NCBI GenBank assembly: GCA_002509405.1
Contig: DAVO01000001.1
Coordinates: 39,515 to 53,226, forward strand
DNA length: 13,712 nucleotides
Reading direction: 5' to 3'
From: Methanomassiliicoccaceae archaeon UBA72
GTDB lineage: Archaea; Thermoplasmatota; Thermoplasmata; Methanomassiliicoccales; Methanomethylophilaceae
Numbering within the stretch: position 1 is the first letter of the stretch; every line of letters starts with the position of its first letter. Shown piece after piece: positions 1 through 7,366 of this stretch. The notes under the pieces were generated by a model. That model was not told the DNA's origin. It ran no database searches and was given only the letters and a program-made list of their open reading frames with translations. The position numbers and the translations under genes were made by a program.

Positions 1-5
1 ATGAG

Positions 6-78
6 TGCAGCCGCCGGGATTCGAACCCGGGCGACGAGCTTGGAAGGCTCGAATCCTAACCAGCTAGATTACAGCTGC
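6..78 (-). tRNA. tRNA-Gly (anticodon TCC)
   Basis: The complement folds into a complete 73-nt cloverleaf. The 7-bp acceptor stem is GCAGCTG with CGGCTGC, including one T-G wobble. The D arm has GG in its loop. The anticodon stem CGAGC/GCTCG encloses loop CTTCCAA, and the T arm is CCGGG-TTCGAAT-CCCGG. The anticodon TCC reads GGA (and possibly GGG) glycine codons. C2-G71, C35, C36 and discriminator A73 agree with known glycine identity elements. There is no intron, and no CCA is encoded after the discriminator base (next bases are CTCAT), so CCA must be added enzymatically, as is common in archaea. The first D-stem pair is A10-T25 rather than the usual G10 pair, a small oddity. It is transcribed away from the TPR gene. 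Confidence 0.95.
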
Positions 79-103
79 ACCAGGTTCCCTTAATTTTTCA
101 CTG

Positions 104-112
104 GTATATAAT
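104..112 (-). promoter_or_regulatory. TATA box of the tRNA-Gly gene
   Basis: On the minus strand the sequence reads ATTATATAC, centred about 30 bases before the mature tRNA 5' end. That is the expected position for an archaeal box A driving a tRNA with a very short 5' leader. The call rests on position and A/T composition only. Confidence 0.6.
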
Positions 113-232
113 CATGATGTAGGTTCCGTCATGCCGTGCCTCCGTGCCCCCCGTGCTCTGTCGCGGCGCCCAGGGCAATCCGAATGGCCTGAAAGGAAGG
201 CGTCCGGGCCGCATATCCGCCTACTCTACCTA

Positions 233-240
233 CTTTTATC
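233..240 (+). promoter_or_regulatory. Putative TATA box of the TPR gene
   Basis: CTTTTATC stands in a locally A/T-rich patch within G/C-rich surroundings. Its centre lies about 28 bases before the ATG at 266, which would place the transcription start at or within a couple of bases of that codon. This is the main reason for choosing 266 as the start of the TPR protein. Confidence 0.45.
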
Positions 241-265
241 TACTGAATCTCTCATATCGTTTCCG

Positions 266-3200
266 ATGGGTTCAGGGCCGGTATTCCAGAGTTCCTCGGA
301 TTTAGCTATGTGGAGGAGACTTTCGGGGTCTGGGTCTGCTAAGTTTGCACTCGGAAAGAAGGGCAGTCCCGCCGAAGCGGTGGCCGACGAGGTGTTGGCC
401 TCGAAGGGCTCCGTTAATTCCGCAGTACTTGTCAGGCTCATGGACTTCCTGTTTGACAGTGGTAGCGAACGCCTTTCGTCTATACTTCCGGACCTGGTAT
501 CTAAACGCAGGTCCATGGACTGCGCGCCCGCGCTGGAGGCCGCAATATTGTACCAGAGGATGGGAGATCCCGAATCGGCCGCGGAGATGTTCGAAACGGT
601 ACGGGACGGACTGGACATACCCCTCAGGAGCAGTGTGCACGCACGTCTGCTGCTTGACAGGGGCGACAAGCCCTCGGCAAAGAAAGTGCTTCTTCACGGA
701 AGATGCAGCGACCCGTTAGATCAGCAAATATACAAGCTCCTGGAGGAGTCCGATCCGGCCGGCGGGTGGATGTACTACAGGAACATAGAACTTGTTTACT
801 CGGGAAGGGCCACCGTACCTTGCGGAGAGGGAGAGGAAGACAGCCCCCAACAGAGATTGTATCGCATTTATTCGGATTGGTTCGGCGGTGACCACGATGT
901 AGCCACAGACGCACTGGTGAGTTCGAAGGAATATGTCGCAAAACACCCCGACTATGTGCTGGCCGCCGCACGGATGTCCGCGGACGAGAAAGATTGGTAT
1001 TCAGCCGAGGTGCTATACAACGGTCTCGTCAAGCAGGGCTGCACTTACATCACCTGCGAGGCGGCCAGAGTATGCCTGAACGGTGGAAAGATCGACAAGG
1101 CGCTTGAGTTATACAGGGATGCGGAAGCATCGGATCCGCATTCCCCGATGGTGATGGAGGGCCTTACCGACGCATACACCAAAATCGGCCGCAGGGACGA
1201 CGCGGCCCAATGCATGCTAGATTTCCTCGATACCGAAAGGGCGGACCTCGACGCATATCTAAAGTGCGCCGAAAGGCTGGTTTCGGACTCGATGAACGCC
1301 CATGCGGAACCGGTCGTCAGAAAGATATTGATGAATTATCCGGAGAACACCAAGGCGAACATCCTGAAATCCATGAACGATTCGGTCAACGGGAATTACC
1401 CGGGCGCCCTGGAGGCCGCCACAGCCGCCGTAAAATCCGATCCCAAAGACCCAGATGCGCGTCTCCAGCGCGCAAAGGTCCTGTTTGCAATGAGCAAATC
1501 AGATAAGGCCATGAAGGAGGCGCAGACGGCGCTAAAGCTCTCCCCATCCGATATAGGAATAATGGTCCTCATCAAGGACATATATACAAGCCAGGGGAAC
1601 AACCGCGCATCCCTTGATATGTGCGAGAGGATACTGAAGCTGGACCCAGAGAATGCGGACATAATGTTGGATTCGTCCGAAGTGATGATGGCCATGGGAG
1701 ACACAGAAGGCTCCCTGTCTTCTTACCGTAAAGCTATAAGGGCCGACCGCAGGCCGGAAAATTTCATAACAGTGATCGAATCCCTTATCAGGGACAGCTT
1801 GTACAAGGAGGCGGCACTCCTATGCGAAGAGATGGATGCGGAGTACGGCAGCATAGCCCTCGTGCGCAGGCTCAGAGGCAACGCCGAATACTCTCTGGGA
1901 GAATATCTGAGGGCTTCGGTATCATTTGCCGCTGCCGCTGCGGCCGACCCCTTCTCGCCGGTGATATGGCATTCCAAGGGGATGGCCGACGAGGCCGCAG
2001 GGGACCTGGATTCTGCCGAGGAGGCATACAACCGGGCGGTGCTGATGGACCTGGACGAGCCGGAGTTCTGGATGTCCAAGGCTTCGGTGCAAGAGAAGAA
2101 AGGAGACCTTCACGGCGCCATCGAATCGCTGAACCGCGCGATAGAGCTGAAACCGGACAGCGCATATGCGCTTGTGAAAAAGGGAATGATATTCGCACGC
2201 TCGGGAAGATTCAGGGAATCCATCTATTTCATCGACATGGCGATCATGGTTGATGTCTGGAACAAAGATATCTATGTCGTTAAGAAAGAGATATGCATGC
2301 ACGCGGGGATGTACGAGGAGGCCATAGGCGTATGTTCCGATATATCCACTATCGATTCCAAGGACACCTTCGCTATAACCGATGCGGCGGAATGCATGAT
2401 GAAGCTCGGGAACCGCAGCGGAGCGCTGTCTTTCATCAATTCGAAGCTTGTCAAGGACCCTTCGTCCATGCCTCTGCTTCTTTCCAAGAAAAGCATACTT
2501 ACATCGATGGGCAACTATCCCGAGCTCATAGCAACATGCTACAGGATTTTGGAGAAGGATCCGAAAAACAGGTCTGTAAAGAACGATCTGGCACATGCCT
2601 TCCTCTCCAATGGGGACAAGGTATCTGCCGAGAAGATATTCGCCGAGCTGGAAGAGGATGACGAGGCCGTTGCGAAGGTCGAGAAAGAAAATCCTGTGAT
2701 AGAGGAGGAAAATCTCGATGAGGAGCCGGCCGATTCCGATGACGACGAGGCTCTGTTCGACATCGCCCGCTCGCTTTATTCCACCGGTGACCTGAGGGGG
2801 GCCGCGAGGATGGCCGACCGCGCATTGGAACTGGAGCCCGGAAACACTGAATATGTTCTTTTCAGGTCCGAGGTATATGCTGCAGACGGAGATGTCAGGG
2901 GCGCAGAGGCCGTGGTCGCGGAAGGCCTCAGAATATCTCAGGAGGACCCGGTTCTATGGGTGAAAGATGGGGACCTGAGGTCGCTTCTGGGCGATATACC
3001 CGGAGCTCTCGCTGCATATCAGAATGCGATGAAGTATTCCGACGGCGGGAGCTGCGACATTTACATAAAACACGGGGACCTAAGGTCCAAGATCGGCGAT
3101 ATCGAAGGTGCCATATCAGATTACTCGATGGCAGTATCCAAATGCGGATCCGACAACACCGCACGTAACCGTCTGGCATCTGCCCATTACATCAACGGCG

Positions 3201-3967
3201 ATATAAAAGATGCAGACAGGGTGGCCGACACGGTGCTTTCTGAGGAGCCTGATAACCCGGAGGCGCTCGTCACGAAGGCCAGAGTGTTCTCGGAACGCCG
3301 CAACCAGGCAGGGGTTCTTGAGATGTACAAGCGTCTCCTCAGGACACAGGACCCCGACCCGAAGCTTCTCGAGGAGATGTCGGACATTCTCTCGAGGAGT
3401 GGACGGTCACAGGAGGCGACGGTACTGTCCCAGAGGGCGGCCACCAAGTCAGGAGCCGAAGAAGACGAGGAGGACGCCTCCGAAACCGTCAAAAGATTTG
3501 CAGAGAGGTTGCTGCGCAGAGCTTACGTGAGCAAGCGCTCTCTGGACGATCCCGGTATCGAAAACATGCTGGAGCTGGACCAGGCCACCTCCGACGCAGT
3601 CATGGAATATCTTTCTGACATATCCGAATACGGGGAGATAATCCCCGGAACGCCGGAGTTCGTAAGGATGGAGGAGCTATCGCACAGCGCGGTAACAAGA
3701 GCAGGGCTCACGGACATAGATACAGAGCCAATAATCACGATACCCTGCGCGTTCGTTGCGGGAGGCGCTAAAGACGCAGACGAGGCCAAGATGCTGGTCT
3801 CATACATTTACTCCGCGATAAACGGGAAAATGAGCATTGAGATGCTCTCAGACGATGTGAAGGACCTTGCATCCAAGGTTGAAAAGGACATGTCCGTATT
3901 CGATATAATGAAGGAACATGAACTCGGGGTTTACAGCGCCAGAGCAGTAAAGTTACTTAGTAATTGA
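266..3967 (+). CDS. Giant TPR-repeat protein, function unknown
   Basis: The 1233-residue product is built almost wholly of tetratricopeptide-like helical hairpins, roughly two dozen by eye, with motifs such as GDLHGAIESLNRAIELKPDS. TPR arrays are protein-interaction scaffolds, usually cytoplasmic; no signal peptide or membrane segment is visible. Two acidic linkers (residues about 796-831 and 1064-1072) break the array. The last 160 residues or so are not TPR-like and form a mainly helical domain I cannot assign. Two neighbouring units (WVKDGDLRSLLGDIPGAL and YIKHGDLRSKIGDIEGAI) are very similar, 35 codons apart, suggesting a recent internal duplication. The reading frame is open from an ATG at 131, but the TATA-like element at 233-240 lies inside that extension, so 266 (leaderless) or 308 (MWRRLSG) are better starts; neither has a clear Shine-Dalgarno. 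The TGA stop overlaps the 3' end of truD on the other strand. The partner is unknown. Confidence 0.85.
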   Translation: MGSGPVFQSSSDLAMWRRLSGSGSAKFALGKKGSPAEAVADEVLASKGSVNSAVLVRLMDFLFDSGSERLSSILPDLVSKRRSMDCAPALEAAILYQRMGDPESAAEMFETVRDGLDIPLRSSVHARLLLDRGDKPSAKKVLLHGRCSDPLDQQIYKLLEESDPAGGWMYYRNIELVYSGRATVPCGEGEEDSPQQRLYRIYSDWFGGDHDVATDALVSSKEYVAKHPDYVLAAARMSADEKDWYSAEVLYNGLVKQGCTYITCEAARVCLNGGKIDKALELYRDAEASDPHSPMVMEGLTDAYTKIGRRDDAAQCMLDFLDTERADLDAYLKCAERLVSDSMNAHAEPVVRKILMNYPENTKANILKSMNDSVNGNYPGALEAATAAVKSDPKDPDARLQRAKVLFAMSKSDKAMKEAQTALKLSPSDIGIMVLIKDIYTSQGNNRASLDMCERILKLDPENADIMLDSSEVMMAMGDTEGSLSSYRKAIRADRRPENFITVIESLIRDSLYKEAALLCEEMDAEYGSIALVRRLRGNAEYSLGEYLRASVSFAAAAAADPFSPVIWHSKGMADEAAGDLDSAEEAYNRAVLMDLDEPEFWMSKASVQEKKGDLHGAIESLNRAIELKPDSAYALVKKGMIFARSGRFRESIYFIDMAIMVDVWNKDIYVVKKEICMHAGMYEEAIGVCSDISTIDSKDTFAITDAAECMMKLGNRSGALSFINSKLVKDPSSMPLLLSKKSILTSMGNYPELIATCYRILEKDPKNRSVKNDLAHAFLSNGDKVSAEKIFAELEEDDEAVAKVEKENPVIEEENLDEEPADSDDDEALFDIARSLYSTGDLRGAARMADRALELEPGNTEYVLFRSEVYAADGDVRGAEAVVAEGLRISQEDPVLWVKDGDLRSLLGDIPGALAAYQNAMKYSDGGSCDIYIKHGDLRSKIGDIEGAISDYSMAVSKCGSDNTARNRLASAHYINGDIKDADRVADTVLSEEPDNPEALVTKARVFSERRNQAGVLEMYKRLLRTQDPDPKLLEEMSDILSRSGRSQEATVLSQRAATKSGAEEDEEDASETVKRFAERLLRRAYVSKRSLDDPGIENMLELDQATSDAVMEYLSDISEYGEIIPGTPEFVRMEELSHSAVTRAGLTDIDTEPIITIPCAFVAGGAKDADEAKMLVSYIYSAINGKMSIEMLSDDVKDLASKVEKDMSVFDIMKEHELGVYSARAVKLLSN

Positions 3968-5261
3968 GCATCTGGGACTTCATGAATTCTCGCATCAGGG
4001 TCGTAGCGTAGTTGCCCTTTGGAAGCGAGAACTCCGCGTCGTAGAAGTCTTGCCCCATCTTATATCCGATCTCTTTTACGGGGCACAGTATCTCGCGCCT
4101 GCTACCTCTGGAACTGCATCTGGGAAGTCCGGGTATGATAAAATCCGAAGCCTTAAGCTTCTGCGACTCTAAAACCCGGGACTCTATCTCTCCCATCTCT
4201 CCCTCCTGCTTAACGCTGTCGCTTCCGAACAGATTTATCGATACGAATGCGCGTCCGGATCTCACCTGTGCGGCGACAAGGTCAATATTTCTGGATGTGG
4301 CACATACGGGATGATCGTGGTCGGGAGCACCGTCCGCAGAGACGGGTATCACCACATCCCCAGCAACCGGCATGTTCAGCGGCAGTCCCGCCTCCATCCT
4401 TTTGCTCAGCATCAGGTTGAACAGGTACGACTGATAGGCATGGACGAGCATCATCTGCAGATTGTTAGGCAAGGTCTCTATCGCTCCGGTCCAGTCTCCG
4501 GGCGACTCTATCAGGTGGCCGACCATGGATTTCTCGAATCCCATCGATTCCGGCATGATCTTTATCAGGGATTTCCAGTCATCGCGATGTGCCAGCTCCT
4601 CTCTTGCGGAAGAAACTTCATCATTCTCGAACTCAGAAGGGGAAGAAAGATACATTCTCACGGCACCCTCTATATCCCCGCGCACCAGGCTCTCTCCTAC
4701 CATATGGGTCACCGGTCGGACCACTCCGAAGCGCTGGACTCCGAAATAGTTGGGGAATCCGCCCGCCTCCCGGATGTCCGAGATTATAGAGTCCAATGTG
4801 CCAGATATTTCATTTATAGGCATATCGGGTTCTCTCACTCTTATTGAGAACATATTCCCGGTCAGGTCACCTATCTTGATGGGGCGTTTGGAACGATAGA
4901 TGTCGGTGATCTCAAGGTCCTTAAGGCTCACAGATCCGAGGCGGTCGGGAGGGCATTCAAAGGACATAAGCTGTGTTGTGATGGCGCGTTTGTCCTTTGT
5001 TCCGGCGAAACCTATTTTTTCACGCGAGATCCCCAGGCTCCTGGACAGAAGACGGACCATGCGGTTCGTCTCCCAATTCGTGCTCGTTACCTTAGCTATC
5101 GTGAATTTTCCTTCAGGCTCTTCAGGGGGACCGCGGGATATTTCCGTGACGCTGAAATCTTCCGGGAATACTTTTATGCGTCCTCCGGTTCCCTCTGCGC
5201 CGCTCAGATAATAGAGCATACCGATCTTCGCCTCGTCGGTATGGCAGGGCCTGTAGCTCAT
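3957..5261 (-). CDS. truD: tRNA pseudouridine synthase D
   Basis: TruD converts a uridine of tRNA (U13 in the characterised bacterial enzyme) to pseudouridine in the cytoplasm. The 434-residue product has the family signatures in order: N-terminal GGRIKVFPEDFSVTEI (residues 27-41), the catalytic motif GFAGTKDKRA with presumed nucleophile Asp90, NYFGVQRFG (171-179), and VHAYQSYLFN in the second half. The C-terminal motif MGQDFYDAEFSLPKGNYAT closes the fold. Length is normal for archaeal TruD. The ATG follows directly on the TAA of rpoL with no intervening base, so translation is probably coupled. The TAA stop overlaps the end of the convergent TPR gene by 11 bases. No key residue looks missing. 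Confidence 0.95.
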   Translation of the reverse strand: MSYRPCHTDEAKIGMLYYLSGAEGTGGRIKVFPEDFSVTEISRGPPEEPEGKFTIAKVTSTNWETNRMVRLLSRSLGISREKIGFAGTKDKRAITTQLMSFECPPDRLGSVSLKDLEITDIYRSKRPIKIGDLTGNMFSIRVREPDMPINEISGTLDSIISDIREAGGFPNYFGVQRFGVVRPVTHMVGESLVRGDIEGAVRMYLSSPSEFENDEVSSAREELAHRDDWKSLIKIMPESMGFEKSMVGHLIESPGDWTGAIETLPNNLQMMLVHAYQSYLFNLMLSKRMEAGLPLNMPVAGDVVIPVSADGAPDHDHPVCATSRNIDLVAAQVRSGRAFVSINLFGSDSVKQEGEMGEIESRVLESQKLKASDFIIPGLPRCSSRGSRREILCPVKEIGYKMGQDFYDAEFSLPKGNYATTLMREFMKSQMLNY

Positions 5262-5516
5262 TTAAGAGACGATCTCCGAGAAGTATCCGGCGACATCGTC
5301 GGCCGCCTTCTTCACGGCAGCCAGAGCATCGCCGTTTTTGACCTGGACATAAAGCATCGTGTCGTTAAGTTCCGGGTGCTGCTCCTCGTACCTTACTATG
5401 AGAACATCTTTGTTGTTGTACAGGGCATCCATGATCGGCTGTAAAAGTGTCACGTCTGCGTCTTTTAGCCCGAGGGTGACTGAATCTTCGGTCTTCTCGG
5501 CAACATAGGTCTTCAT
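5262..5516 (-). CDS. rpoL: DNA-directed RNA polymerase subunit L (Rpb11-like)
   Basis: The 84-residue product matches the RpoL/Rpb11 family, the small subunit that pairs with RpoD (Rpb3-like) to form the assembly platform of archaeal RNA polymerase. The recognisable core is ADVTLLQPIMDAL, corresponding to the family's TL-N-LL helix. It is followed by VLIVRYEEQHPELNDTMLYV, matching the strand-turn containing the conserved HP, and by a C-terminal amphipathic helix (ALAAVKKAADDVAGYF). Length is normal. I place the start at the ATG at 5516; an in-frame GTG at 5534 would add MGVGER. A weak TATA-like element about 28 bases upstream favours the ATG as a near-leaderless start. truD follows without a gap. 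The family call rests on pattern recognition; sequence similarity is moderate because the protein is short. Confidence 0.78.
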   Translation of the reverse strand: MKTYVAEKTEDSVTLGLKDADVTLLQPIMDALYNNKDVLIVRYEEQHPELNDTMLYVQVKNGDALAAVKKAADDVAGYFSEIVS

Positions 5517-5539
5517 GCGCTCCCCAACCCCCACTCATA

Positions 5540-5547
5540 TCTTAAAC
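5540..5547 (-). promoter_or_regulatory. Weak TATA-like element before rpoL
   Basis: The minus strand reads GTTTAAGA, centred about 28 bases upstream of the rpoL ATG at 5516 and inside the 52-base gap after the ligase gene. It could give rpoL-truD its own near-leaderless transcript, although read-through from the ligase is equally possible. Confidence 0.35.
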
Positions 5548-5568
5548 TTTGTGTGCCCGATATGCCTG

Positions 5569-7332
5569 TCACGCCAATCCGTCCGAGTCGTGCTCCTGCA
5601 GGGCGTAAATATCTGCAAGTTCAGAGTATGTCGTGCATTCAGTAGGATCTTTGTCGTCGCGCACTCTTCCGGTGAAACGGGGGAACCTTATCCCGAGTCC
5701 GGAATCGTCCTTCACGTAACCTGCGGCCGCGGTGTGGATAGGGCTTACGCTTATCTCCGCGCCGGTCACCTCCAGTACGATATATGGGTTGAACCAAACG
5801 TCTGGAACCATCTGTGCGTCTACTGAAGCAGGTCTGTCCTGGCTCATGTGTGGCTCAAGCATCTCCGGCAGCCTGTCCAGGAACTCGTCGTCGAATCCTG
5901 TGCCCAGTTTGCATGCCGTTCCGAAGCGGTCTGCATCCTGGTCGTAGGCGGCCATGAGCAGCGCACCGTATTTTCCTGCTCTCTTTCCCATGCCGTAGAA
6001 TGCGCCCACAACCGCAAGGTCGAAAGAATCCACCAGCGCCTGCTGGTAATCTTTCTTGTATTTTATCCACAGGAACCCTCTTGAGCCCGCTCTATAAATG
6101 GAATCTTCCGAGACGGATTTGGCCATTATCCCTTCGCATCTCGCTGCCACAGCCTCGTCGAAGAACCTCTGCCCTTCTTCCGGAGAAGAGACGATCTTCA
6201 TGGCGGTCATTCGGACATTATCGGATATTTTGAAACCGGACTCTATTGCCGATCGTCTATCGAGGTACGGTTCCGATGTCATATCCTTCCCGTCTGCGTA
6301 GAGCATGTCGAACAGGAAAATGCGGACGGGGTAATCCTTTATGGCATCCGAAATGCCGTGTTTCTTCCTGCGGTGCGTCACTTCCTGGAACGGCAGCATG
6401 TTCCCTGTCTCTATATCCACGGCTACGCATTCGCCCTCCACTATGGCCTCTTCAAAGCCGCAATGCTCTCTCAGCGAAAGTGCCACATCAGGGAAATTCG
6501 GTGTCAGGTCCTCCAATCTTCTGGAGTATAGTTTCACCGATTCCTTTGTTATGTGAGCCTGGACCCTGATGCCGTCGTACTTGTATTCCATGGCGCACTT
6601 ACCGCTCAGCCTTTCCACTACCTCAGGTATGGATCTGAGTCTCTCCGCAAGCATGACCTTCAGCGGGCTTCCCACGCTCACCCTGATCTTCCGTACGGCC
6701 TCCATGCCCCCTTCGTCTATGGTCTTGGCCACGAGGCCCAGGTCGCAGGTTACGTTGAATGCTCTCTCTATCTCGGGCCTGTCCTCCTTGCCGGCAAAAG
6801 CCTCGGCGAGAGCATCGAGTATCGTCATCGTGCCGGCCCCGACCCTCATCCTGCCGGTCACGATCCTGCAAAGGTATCTGGACTCGATGGGATTGGAATC
6901 ATGGAGCATGTTGGAAAGGATTTTCGTCTTCTTGTCCTGTGAATCTTTGCCTTCGGCCCCTTCTATGGCCGTCAGGCTTTTGACGACCCTGTCGAGTGTA
7001 AGGGGGTCGGAGAACAGTGTCATCTGCTTCTTGCCTTTAATCAGTTTTTCAGCCACGGTGCCGGGGTCGCCTTCCTTTAGGACCATCTCCACAACTTTCG
7101 ATTCTTTTGTACCGACTGTGGCGGCTATAGCCTTGATTACGAGCTTGTCCGACATTCCGAGGACCATCGGGTGGAAATCCGGGTGAAGCTTTCCCTGGGA
7201 CAGGTAGACCACATATGGGATGTCTTCGGAATCAACATTTCTCAGGAACCCGGCCAGTATCGATGTCATCTCGAGACGGCTGGGCTCGGCCTCTATGCGG
7301 TCGAACGTTTCGGCGAGCTCCGAGAAAAGCAT
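5569..7332 (-). CDS. lig: ATP-dependent DNA ligase (archaeal type)
   Basis: The ligase seals nicks in duplex DNA during Okazaki-fragment joining and repair, via an enzyme-AMP intermediate. The 587-residue product has the three archaeal/eukaryotic domains. The N-terminal DNA-binding domain (about 1-220) carries QMTLFSDPLT at 103-112, at the place where archaeal ligases have their PCNA-interacting motif. The adenylation domain has motif I EYKYDGIRV with adenylated Lys251, motif Ia SRRLEDLT (270-277), motif III IFLFDMLY (338-345), motif IV EGIMAKS (400-406) and motif V FLWIKYKKDY (420-429). An OB-fold follows to the C terminus. Length and motifs are complete. The ATG is preceded by AAGGAGAT, a Shine-Dalgarno-like stretch lying unusually close (2 bases from GGAG). 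The helicase gene ends 34 bases upstream, so the two are probably co-transcribed. Confidence 0.96.
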   Translation of the reverse strand: MLFSELAETFDRIEAEPSRLEMTSILAGFLRNVDSEDIPYVVYLSQGKLHPDFHPMVLGMSDKLVIKAIAATVGTKESKVVEMVLKEGDPGTVAEKLIKGKKQMTLFSDPLTLDRVVKSLTAIEGAEGKDSQDKKTKILSNMLHDSNPIESRYLCRIVTGRMRVGAGTMTILDALAEAFAGKEDRPEIERAFNVTCDLGLVAKTIDEGGMEAVRKIRVSVGSPLKVMLAERLRSIPEVVERLSGKCAMEYKYDGIRVQAHITKESVKLYSRRLEDLTPNFPDVALSLREHCGFEEAIVEGECVAVDIETGNMLPFQEVTHRRKKHGISDAIKDYPVRIFLFDMLYADGKDMTSEPYLDRRSAIESGFKISDNVRMTAMKIVSSPEEGQRFFDEAVAARCEGIMAKSVSEDSIYRAGSRGFLWIKYKKDYQQALVDSFDLAVVGAFYGMGKRAGKYGALLMAAYDQDADRFGTACKLGTGFDDEFLDRLPEMLEPHMSQDRPASVDAQMVPDVWFNPYIVLEVTGAEISVSPIHTAAAGYVKDDSGLGIRFPRFTGRVRDDKDPTECTTYSELADIYALQEHDSDGLA

Positions 7333-7341
7333 ATCTCCTTC
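7333..7341 (-). promoter_or_regulatory. Shine-Dalgarno-like site of the ligase gene
   Basis: The minus strand reads GAAGGAGAT immediately before the ligase ATG. GGAG is complementary to the 3' end of archaeal 16S rRNA, but its spacing of 2 bases is short. It supports translation from a transcript shared with the upstream helicase gene. Confidence 0.45.
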
Positions 7342-7366
7342 ATATCGGAGAAACTATTAATCGTTT

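Noticed and set aside
134..156. Three CCGTGC copies spaced 8 and 9 bases apart
   Set aside because: Very short units in G/C-rich DNA, with no further copies; most likely chance.
131..265. A 45-residue N-terminal extension of the TPR protein
   Set aside because: It is rich in Arg and Pro, not TPR-like, and includes a TATA-like element; ATG at 266 or 308 is more plausible.
1922..2596. A 224-codon minus-strand frame opposite the TPR gene
   Set aside because: Antisense to a repeat protein; the product has no family features and only mirrors the TPR codons.
6569..7186. A 205-codon plus-strand frame opposite the DNA ligase
   Set aside because: Serine/leucine-rich shadow of the ligase reading frame with no promoter or ribosome-binding site.
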